NCBI GenBank assembly: GCA_012511245.1
Contig: JAAZGM010000163.1
Location: 1 to 5,457, forward strand
Direction: 5' to 3'
Source: Methanomicrobiales archaeon
GTDB taxonomy: Archaea; Halobacteriota; Methanomicrobia; Methanomicrobiales; Methanoculleaceae
Length of the DNA: 5,457 nt
Both the position numbers and the translations under genes were made by a program. Below are positions 1 to 3,888 of the stretch, one piece after another. The notes beneath the pieces were generated by a model, which saw only the letters and a program-made list of their open reading frames with translations, searched no databases and was not told the DNA's origin. Within the stretch, counting starts at the first letter, position 1, and every line of letters starts with the position of its first letter.

Positions 1-32
1 CCATTTCCGGGTGGCGGATCCCTGGATACGCC

Positions 33-47
33 GCATACTTTTTATGC
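33..47. repeat. Short inverted repeat upstream of modA
   Basis: GCATA (33-37) and TATGC (43-47) are perfect reverse complements separated by five bases, CTTTT. The element lies about 50 bp upstream of the predicted modA TATA box. It could be a distal regulator site or the end of a transcript entering from the left. A 5-bp repeat can arise by chance, so confidence is low. The rest of 1-93 holds no gene I can support. Confidence 0.3.
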
Positions 48-93
48 TTATCGAGGTGGTAAAACAAATCTCGTTTATACGGGCTCGAAATCA

Positions 94-110
94 GCTAAAT
101 TAAATATAGC
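94..110. promoter_or_regulatory. Candidate operator palindrome over the modA TATA box
   Basis: GCTAAATTAAATATAGC is a dyad centred on base 102. Seven of eight base pairs match between the half-sites, and the one mismatch is an A opposite an A. The minus strand reads CGCTATAT at one end, which resembles the bacterial ModE half-site as I remember it, though the half-site spacing here is much tighter. Because it covers the TATA box, a bound repressor would exclude TBP. That would fit repression of molybdate or tungstate uptake when the oxyanion is plentiful. The regulator itself is not in this window, so its identity is inference. Confidence 0.4.
97..108 (+). promoter_or_regulatory. TATA box of the modABC operon
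   Basis: The AT-only stretch AAATTAAATATA is the best archaeal TATA-box candidate before modA. Initiation about 25 bp downstream would fall near base 130. That leaves a leader of roughly 15 nt containing the Shine-Dalgarno-like AAGGTG at 132-137, eight bases before the modA ATG. Other AT-rich patches lie at 39-50 and 72-80 but would give longer leaders. Confidence 0.55.
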
Positions 111-145
111 GTGCCGTAATCCTTTATGGACAAGGTGTCAGTATT

Positions 146-967
146 ATGAAAATCCCAACTCAGGCAACCCTTGTTGCCGTATGTCTTCTGATGATCGCCG
201 GTCTTCTGGTCGCGGGATGCACGACCACCGATCAGGCACCCGAAACGACGACCCTGACGGTCTTTACGGCCGCATCGCTCACGGGAGCCTTCACGGATAT
301 CGGCAAAGCCTATGAGGCACAAAACGAGAACGTCAAAGTCGTCTTCGCCTTCGATGGTTCACAGACCCTCCGCACCCAGATCGAGCAGGGCGCGAATGCG
401 GATATCTTCGTCTCCGCGAGCACAAAGCACATGCAGGCGCTCCAGGACGGTGGGTTTATGGATGACAGTACCGTAACTCCGTTCCTCGGGAACAGCCTGG
501 CCCTGATCGTTCCGGTCGAGAACCAGGCGGGGATCACCGGTGTTGCCGACCTGAATAAACCGGGCGTAAAACTCGTCATCGGCACCAAGGACGTTCCCTT
601 CGGTGATTACACCCGGCAGATGCTCGACAAGATGGCCGCCGATCCGACCTACGGCCAGGCCTACAAGGACGCCGTGCTGGCTAACGTCGTCTCCGAGGAG
701 ACAGCGGTGAACTCCGTGGTGCCCAAACTGGCGCTCGGCGAGGCGGATGCGGCGATCGTCTACAAGTCGGATGTCTCCAAAGACGACCTGACGAAGGTGA
801 TCCGGATCGATATCCCGGCCGAGTACAACGTCGTGGCCACCTACCCGCTCGGCATCCTTGCGGAGTCCCCGAGCAAGACCCAGGCAGCGTCATTTATAGC
901 ATTCGTCCGTGGTCCGGACGGCAGCGCGGTTCTTACGGAATATGGTTTTGACCCGATCTCTGCCTGA
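146..967 (+). CDS. modA: ModA, molybdate/tungstate-binding lipoprotein of ABC importer
   Basis: This 273-residue extracytoplasmic binding protein would capture molybdate (or tungstate) and deliver it to ModB. A hydrophobic signal segment at residues 8-24 ends in the lipobox V22-A23-G24-C25, so the mature protein should be anchored by a lipid on Cys25. A Thr/Glu-rich linker follows. The ModA fold begins at L37 with the V-F-T-A-A-S-L motif (S44) and continues with F-D-G-S (S72). These serines correspond to the oxyanion-binding serines of bacterial ModA. Further family motifs are V-P-F-G-D-Y near 150-155 and A-I-V-Y-K-S-D near 203-209. Length and motifs fit bacterial-type ModA rather than the longer archaeal WtpA. 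The ATG is supported by AAGGTG eight bases upstream and by the complete signal peptide. Sequence alone does not separate molybdate from tungstate. Confidence 0.93.
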   Translation: MKIPTQATLVAVCLLMIAGLLVAGCTTTDQAPETTTLTVFTAASLTGAFTDIGKAYEAQNENVKVVFAFDGSQTLRTQIEQGANADIFVSASTKHMQALQDGGFMDDSTVTPFLGNSLALIVPVENQAGITGVADLNKPGVKLVIGTKDVPFGDYTRQMLDKMAADPTYGQAYKDAVLANVVSEETAVNSVVPKLALGEADAAIVYKSDVSKDDLTKVIRIDIPAEYNVVATYPLGILAESPSKTQAASFIAFVRGPDGSAVLTEYGFDPISA

Positions 968-980
968 ACGCGGAAGATCT

Positions 981-1784
981 GTGTCCGGCAGCCAGACGGT
1001 GTTGAGGAGGGCGGTTCTCACCCTTCTCACCGCCGCCCTTCTTGCGCTCTTCCTCCTCTTCATCACGCTGCCGGTGGCCTCGCTCTTCCTGAAGATATCG
1101 CCTGAGGCGTTCCTCAGTTCGCTCACCGAACCGGTTGTACTCGATGCGCTCTCGCTCTCCTTCGTCACCGCGATGGTGAGCACGGTGATCGTCGTCCTCT
1201 TCGGGACGCCGCTTGCCCTGGTGAACGCCCGCTACGACTACCGGGGCAGGGAACTTGTCGACACCCTCACCGATCTCCCTATCGTCCTCCCGCCGGCGGT
1301 GGCGGGTCTCGCGCTGCTGATGGCCTTCGGCCGCCGTGGCGTGGTCGGGCAGTACCTCGATCTCTTCGGTATCCAGATCGGGTTTACCACGCTTGCGGTG
1401 GTCATGGCCCAGGTCTTCGTCGCCTCGCCGTTCTATATCCGGCAGGCGCGGGCGAGTTTCGAGGCAGTCGACCGCCTCTACGAAGATGCGGCGCGGACGC
1501 TCGGTGCCTCCCCCGGGACGGTCGCTCTCCGGATCACCATCCCGCTTGCGTGGGGCGGACTTGTCTCCGGGGCGATCCTCTCGTTTGCCCGGGCGCTCGG
1601 GGAGTTCGGTGCCACGATCATGTTTGCCGGGAACTTCCAGGGCAAGACCCAGACGATGCCGCTTGCGATCTACACGACCATGCAGGGAGACATGAACGCC
1701 GCGATAAGCCTCTCCATCATCCTCGTCGTGATATCGTTTGCCGTGATATCCGCCGTGAAGATTGTCACCCGGAGGAAATACTGA
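981..1784 (+). CDS. modB: ModB, molybdate/tungstate ABC transporter permease
   Basis: This integral membrane subunit forms the oxyanion channel. From the GTG at 981 it has 267 residues and about six hydrophobic helices: roughly 11-36, 57-80, 98-116, 133-152, 190-206 and 240-262. The cytoplasmic EAA coupling loop, which docks on ModC, is clear at about 168-188 (E-D-A-A-R-T-L-G-A-S-P, ending I-T-I-P). It is followed by the family-typical R-A-L-G-E-F-G-A-T segment at 204-212. The frame stays open to a GTG at 909 and an ATG at 942, but those starts overlap modA by 59 and 26 bp and add a polar arginine-rich extension. The GTG at 981 lies 13 bp past the modA stop and has GGAAG just upstream, so I prefer it. 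The stop overlaps the modC ATG by one base, indicating cotranslation. Confidence 0.92.
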   Translation: MSGSQTVLRRAVLTLLTAALLALFLLFITLPVASLFLKISPEAFLSSLTEPVVLDALSLSFVTAMVSTVIVVLFGTPLALVNARYDYRGRELVDTLTDLPIVLPPAVAGLALLMAFGRRGVVGQYLDLFGIQIGFTTLAVVMAQVFVASPFYIRQARASFEAVDRLYEDAARTLGASPGTVALRITIPLAWGGLVSGAILSFARALGEFGATIMFAGNFQGKTQTMPLAIYTTMQGDMNAAISLSIILVVISFAVISAVKIVTRRKY

Positions 1785-2494
1785 TGCTCTCCATCCATAC
1801 CGTCCGAAAACTGCGCGACTACGTCCTCGACGTCACGCTCTCGGTCCGACCGGGCGAGACCCTCGTCCTCATCGGTGAGAACGGGTCGGGGAAATCCACG
1901 GTGCTGAACCTGATCTCCGGCATCCTCACCCCGGATGCGGGCGAAGTCACCCTCGGGGACAGGACGCTCTTCTCGTCTGAGAGGAAGATCAATATCCCTC
2001 CCGAGAACCGGAAGATCGGCCACCTCTTCCAGTCCTACGCCCTCTTCCCGCACATGACCGTCGCGGAGAACGTGGCGTTCGGCCTCCGGTGTCGGAAGGT
2101 CCCGAAAGCCGGGATAGCCGACGCCGTGGCGGAACAGCTCTCGACGATGCACCTCGACGACCTCTCAGACGTCAACGTCGGCCGGCTCTCGGGCGGCCAG
2201 CGGCAGCGGGTGGCCCTCGCCCGGGCGCTGGTGCTCGACCCGGAACTTCTCCTCCTCGACGAGCCTCTCGCGGCCGTCGATATGCGGGCTCAGGCGCCGA
2301 TGAGAAAGGAACTCCACGACCAGATCCGGAACGCCGGCATCCCCTGCATCGTCGTCACCCACACCCTCCGCGACGCCCTTGAACTCGGCGACCGGCTCTG
2401 CCTCCTCGAAGAAGGGCGGGTGGTGGCTGACGGGACGCCGGGGGAGGTGCTTTCTATGCGGGAAAACGGGTTCATCGAGAGTTTTACCGGGTAG
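1784..2494 (+). CDS. modC: ModC, molybdate/tungstate ABC transporter ATPase, short form
   Basis: This cytoplasmic ATPase powers ModB. All ABC motifs are intact: Walker A G-E-N-G-S-G-K-S-T at 31-39, Q-loop Q83 in L-F-Q-S-Y, signature L-S-G-G-Q at 135-139, Walker B L-L-L-L-D-E-P with D159 and E160, D-loop around D166, and switch histidine H193. The ATG at 1784 overlaps the modB stop (TGATG) and has a strong GGAGG at 1771-1775, eight bases upstream. The reading frame runs open further upstream inside modB, but that part is out-of-frame modB sequence. The protein has 236 residues and ends soon after the ATPase core, whereas E. coli-type ModC has about 350 because of a C-terminal molybdate-binding (MOP/TOBE) domain. 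That domain is absent, so this subunit probably cannot sense the oxyanion directly. Confidence 0.93.
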   Translation: MLSIHTVRKLRDYVLDVTLSVRPGETLVLIGENGSGKSTVLNLISGILTPDAGEVTLGDRTLFSSERKINIPPENRKIGHLFQSYALFPHMTVAENVAFGLRCRKVPKAGIADAVAEQLSTMHLDDLSDVNVGRLSGGQRQRVALARALVLDPELLLLDEPLAAVDMRAQAPMRKELHDQIRNAGIPCIVVTHTLRDALELGDRLCLLEEGRVVADGTPGEVLSMRENGFIESFTG

Positions 2495-2500
2495 GGCCCC

Positions 2501-2515
2501 AAAACGGCTTTATGC
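2501..2515 (+). promoter_or_regulatory. Probable promoter of the small membrane protein gene
   Basis: An A-rich BRE-like stretch (AAAAC, 2501-2505) is followed by the TATA-like GCTTTATG (2507-2514) just after the modC stop. The expected start about 25 bp downstream falls close to 2537, which is an ATG. The box is weak because it contains a G, so readthrough from modABC is also possible. Confidence 0.4.
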
Positions 2516-2536
2516 CCTCTCTCCCCATCACTGGTC

Positions 2537-2584
2537 ATGGCAGGGGGCCGCCGGGGCTCTTGCCCCTCCAGGAAACGATCATGA
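2537..2584 (+). CDS. Possible 15-codon leader ORF (speculative)
   Basis: An ATG at 2537 opens a 15-residue frame (MAGGRRGSCPSRKRS). Its TGA at 2582-2584 overlaps the ATG of the next gene at 2581, giving the ATGA arrangement of translationally coupled genes. The ATG sits about 25 bp from the centre of the TATA-like box, where transcription should begin, so it could be read from a leaderless mRNA. The basic, serine- and glycine-rich peptide matches no family I know. It may be a leader peptide that couples translation into the downstream gene, or a chance frame. Confidence 0.2.
   Translation: MAGGRRGSCPSRKRS
2553..2566 (+). promoter_or_regulatory. Leader hairpin before the small membrane protein gene
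   Basis: GGGGC (2553-2557) and GCCCC (2562-2566) form a perfect 5-bp GC stem with a 4-base TCTT loop. A competing pairing joins AGGGG (2542-2546) to CCCCT (2563-2567). The stem ends four bases before the AGGA (2570-2573) that would recruit ribosomes to the ATG at 2581. Folding could therefore affect initiation. No T-tract follows, so it does not look like a terminator. Confidence 0.35.
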
Positions 2585-3030
2585 AGAAGAAGACGGTGCT
2601 GCTCCTCGTCCTGCTCGCGGTTGCCGCACTTCTGCCGGGAACGGCCGCGGGCGGGGAGATCCCCATCAATTATACGTTCAACGAGTCGCACGCGGAGGTA
2701 TATCAGCAGATGCTCGCAGAGAACGCCTCCGTCGGCGAGTACTATGAACAGGTCTGCCCTGAATTCCTGGAGGGCATGCCCCCGGAGATGAGGGCGCACC
2801 TCTACAACACGACGATGCGCGGATACCATGATCTCGCTTCCGACAGGATGGTATTCGTGCCCCCTGGAAAACAGGTCTCGATCGGTATGGCCTCCCCCGT
2901 GCTCGTGGTCTGTGGAGTACCCATTCTCCTCTCCAGCATCGGGCTCCTGGCTCTCTTCGGCGTCGTCATCCTTGCCCTGCTCGCGGTGGTCGCTCTCGTC
3001 CTGGAGCGGGTTTGCAAGAAGAAGGAGTGA
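2581..3030 (+). CDS. Small secreted, C-terminally membrane-anchored protein of unknown function
   Basis: This 149-residue protein belongs to no family I recognise. It starts with a Sec signal peptide: M-K-K-K, a hydrophobic core at about 5-18, and a plausible A-x-A cleavage near residue 23. A polar domain of about 80 residues (25-105) follows, rich in Glu and Tyr and carrying four N-x-S/T sequons at N30, N34, N48 and N76. The C-terminus is a long hydrophobic stretch (about 104-141), enough for one long or two short membrane helices, with a break at P114. It ends in a basic tail, R143 to K148, as expected for a cytoplasmic end. The ATG at 2581 is chosen because it gives an intact signal peptide and has AGGA seven bases upstream. 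The frame is open back to 2512 with no sensible extension. Its position after modABC may be coincidence, since it has its own TATA-like box. Confidence 0.75.
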   Translation: MKKKTVLLLVLLAVAALLPGTAAGGEIPINYTFNESHAEVYQQMLAENASVGEYYEQVCPEFLEGMPPEMRAHLYNTTMRGYHDLASDRMVFVPPGKQVSIGMASPVLVVCGVPILLSSIGLLALFGVVILALLAVVALVLERVCKKKE

Positions 3031-3052
3031 CGCCTGGCTCCGGTGTCCCTTA

Positions 3053-3082
3053 TGCGGTAACTCGCTCTGCGGTGCCTCGCAC
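3053..3082. repeat. Imperfect 15-bp tandem duplication
   Basis: Two adjacent units, TGCGGTAACTCGCTC (3053-3067) and TGCGGTGCCTCGCAC (3068-3082), agree at 12 of 15 positions. There are only two copies, and they lie 22 bp after the stop of the upstream gene. The duplication may be a decayed replication slippage event, and no function is apparent. Confidence 0.5.
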
Positions 3083-3125
3083 GCGCTTTCGGCCGGGGAA
3101 TACCTGTATGCCCTTCTTCGGCAAT

Positions 3126-3144
3126 CCCCACCCCGCCCCCTCCC
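3126..3144 (-). other. Canonical G-quadruplex motif
   Basis: The minus strand reads GGGAGGGGGCGGGGTGGGG: four G-tracts of 3, 5, 4 and 4 joined by single-base loops A, C and T. This meets the usual definition of an intramolecular quadruplex with the shortest possible loops. The plus strand carries the matching C-tracts. The right half also fits a competing 6-bp hairpin, GCCCCC (3135-3140) with GGGGGC (3146-3151). It lies between convergent genes, downstream of the toxin gene on the strand of its transcript. Confidence 0.7.
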
Positions 3145-3207
3145 GGGGGGCAGGGGCAGTCATGGCGATATCCGGTGGGCAGCCGTGCATGGTTCTTCTC
3201 TCGCGCC

Positions 3208-3276
3208 TCCCCGTGCCTTCGACACGAAGGCCGCTACCAACGCGGCTGATACGCATCCTGTAAACGGCGGTGGGGA
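3208..3276. repeat. Cluster of strong inverted repeats, possible structured RNA
   Basis: A perfect 7-bp stem, GCCTTCG (3215-3221) with CGAAGGC (3225-3231), has a 3-base loop. A second stem, GCCGC (3230-3234) with GCGGC (3242-3246), overlaps it by two bases, so the two partly exclude each other. An outer pairing of 3208-3214 with 3270-3276 adds five Watson-Crick pairs and two G-U pairs on the plus strand, closing the region. This could be a fold of a non-coding RNA on either strand, or a terminator-like element. No promoter could be assigned to it. Confidence 0.35.
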
Positions 3277-3295
3277 AATTGCAGGAGAAGCTGTG

Positions 3296-3300
3296 AAAAA
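3296..3300 (-). terminator. Oligo-T tract downstream of the toxin gene
   Basis: The minus strand reads CTTTTTC about 50 bases after the toxin stop codon. Archaeal RNA polymerase commonly terminates at short T-tracts without needing a hairpin, so this is a candidate terminator for the toxin-antitoxin transcript. A run of five T is weak evidence. Confidence 0.3.
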
Positions 3301-3350
3301 GTTTGCAACATTGGGTATCCCTGGCGTACTGCGCAGATCTTTGTGCCACA

Positions 3351-3623
3351 CTAATACTTTCGATAGACTTTGCTCCGGTCTCCAACCTCGATCGCGAAGA
3401 TGACCATAACCCCATTATCGAGTGTGAGAATGATCCGGCACTCTCCTACCTGATACGAGTAAATTGGGGCGTTTCGATGTCCCTTCAGGTTTTTAACGTA
3501 GTATTGGGCGTAGGGTTCTTCCGCGAGATCGGCCATCTCGTCTTTGATCCGTTGTTCGTCGGCCTCCGGGAGACGTTTGAAGTCACGTTCCGCCTCCGGA
3601 GTGAAAACGACGCGCCAGGTCAT
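3351..3623 (-). CDS. RelE/ParE-superfamily toxin of a type II toxin-antitoxin pair
   Basis: This 90-residue protein has the length and layout of RelE-fold toxins. It begins with a short strand (W-R-V-V-F-T) and the P-E-A-E-R-D-F-K-R-L helix at about 9-18. A second helix follows, then the segment K44-N-L-K47-G and the strand Y-Q-V-G-E-C-R63. It ends with E79-V-G-D-R83-S-K-V-Y87-R-K-Y90. Arg63, Arg83, the lysines near 44-47 and the terminal tyrosines occupy the places of the catalytic residues of RelE mRNA interferases. Cleavage of ribosome-bound mRNA is therefore more likely than ParE-type gyrase poisoning, but this is inference. Its ATG overlaps the antitoxin stop by four bases (ATGA), so translation is probably coupled. 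Its codons look less GC-rich than those of the flanking genes. Confidence 0.88.
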   Translation of the reverse strand: MTWRVVFTPEAERDFKRLPEADEQRIKDEMADLAEEPYAQYYVKNLKGHRNAPIYSYQVGECRIILTLDNGVMVIFAIEVGDRSKVYRKY

Positions 3624-3850
3624 TTAAGACCCTGTTCCCGTGCAATCTCGTCAAGCGAGCGGTAACGTCCGGCCCGGATATCTGCGATACCCTCCTCGAT
3701 CCGCTGCAACGTCTCTTCGGAGAGCGGTTCCGGATCATATGCCATGTCCAGGAGGCGGTTCACCGTTTCATCGTAAGTCTCGCGAGGATGCGCCTTCACA
3801 TCATCCAGGCGAGCCTTGGTCTCCGGTCGAAGCTGGATCGTTGTAACCAT
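3620..3850 (-). CDS. Antitoxin of the RelE-type module, ribbon-helix-helix-like
   Basis: This 76-residue protein is the upstream partner in the pair. The N-terminus (V-T-T-I-Q-L at 2-7, then R-P-E-T-K-A-R-L-D-D-V-K and Y-D-E-T-V-N-R-L-L to about residue 34) has the strand-helix-helix pattern of small ribbon-helix-helix DNA-binding antitoxins. The C-terminal half (about 43-76) is a charged helix, S-E-E-T-L-Q-R-I-E-E-G-I, followed by a short L-D-E-I-A-R segment. This half is the likely toxin-binding region, which wraps and inhibits the partner. Antitoxin-first order and the 4-base overlap are standard for type II modules. It probably represses its own promoter: an inverted repeat covers its start codon and its TATA box lies only 24-31 bases upstream. 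The exact antitoxin family is uncertain. Confidence 0.82.
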   Translation of the reverse strand: MVTTIQLRPETKARLDDVKAHPRETYDETVNRLLDMAYDPEPLSEETLQRIEEGIADIRAGRYRSLDEIAREQGLK

Positions 3851-3862
3851 AGCGTTCTATGG
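3847..3862. promoter_or_regulatory. Candidate autorepression operator of the toxin-antitoxin operon
   Basis: CCATAG (3847-3852) and CTATGG (3857-3862) are perfect inverted repeats with a 4-base spacer. They overlap both the antitoxin ATG and the expected transcription start. Small ribbon-helix-helix antitoxins typically bind short inverted repeats in their own promoters. Further GTAT repeats lie at 3867-3870, 3873-3876 and 3882-3885 and might extend the binding region. Confidence 0.5.
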
Positions 3863-3873
3863 AGTTGTATGGG

Positions 3874-3881
3874 TATTTATT
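3874..3881 (-). promoter_or_regulatory. TATA box of the toxin-antitoxin operon
   Basis: The minus strand reads AATAAATA, centred about 27 bases before the antitoxin ATG, in the 38-bp gap after the glycosylase gene. At archaeal spacing, transcription would start at or within a few bases of the ATG. The mRNA should therefore be leaderless or nearly so, consistent with the lack of a Shine-Dalgarno sequence. Confidence 0.6.
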
Positions 3882-3888
3882 GTATACG

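Larger units (their letters stand above)
3031..3350. other. Gene-free gap between convergent genes, GC-rich and structured
   Basis: This stretch of about 320 bp separates the plus-strand membrane protein gene from the minus-strand toxin gene. Open frames cross it on both strands, but their translations are arginine- and proline-rich, lack recognisable domains and have no convincing start signals. What can be seen is a 15-bp tandem duplication (3053-3082), a G-quadruplex motif (3126-3144), a cluster of hairpins (3208-3276) and an oligo-T tract on the minus strand (3296-3300). I see no tRNA or rRNA. It may hold a termination zone, an intergenic repeat or a non-coding RNA. Confidence 0.6.

Noticed and set aside
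3..62. 3' end of an upstream plus-strand gene ending at TAA 60-62
   Set aside because: Nineteen open codons at a window edge give no recognisable motif and cannot be distinguished from intergenic sequence.
1670..2152. 160-residue minus-strand open frame inside modB/modC
   Set aside because: It lies opposite strongly conserved ModC motifs, its product is low-complexity and charged, and long antisense frames are expected in GC-rich genes.
2512..2580. N-terminal extension of the small membrane protein
   Set aside because: Starting at 2512 would place a Pro/Gly-rich segment before the signal peptide and overlap the TATA-like box. The ATG at 2581 has AGGA and an intact signal peptide.
2290..2829. 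179-residue minus-strand open frame across the modC end and the membrane protein gene
   Set aside because: It is arginine-rich with no recognisable domain and opposes two better-supported plus-strand genes.
3208..3276. tRNA gene (7-bp outer stem, about 69-nt span)
   Set aside because: There is no T-arm with a conserved TTC loop, no anticodon arm of the right geometry and no D-loop GG on either strand.
2828..3403. 191-residue plus-strand frame through the intergenic gap
   Set aside because: It begins inside the membrane protein gene in another frame, and its Ser/Arg/Pro-rich translation looks like GC-driven non-coding sequence.
3303..3665. 120-residue plus-strand open frame opposite the toxin
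   Set aside because: The toxin on the other strand has clear RelE-family residues and operon structure, while this frame has no start signal or family features.
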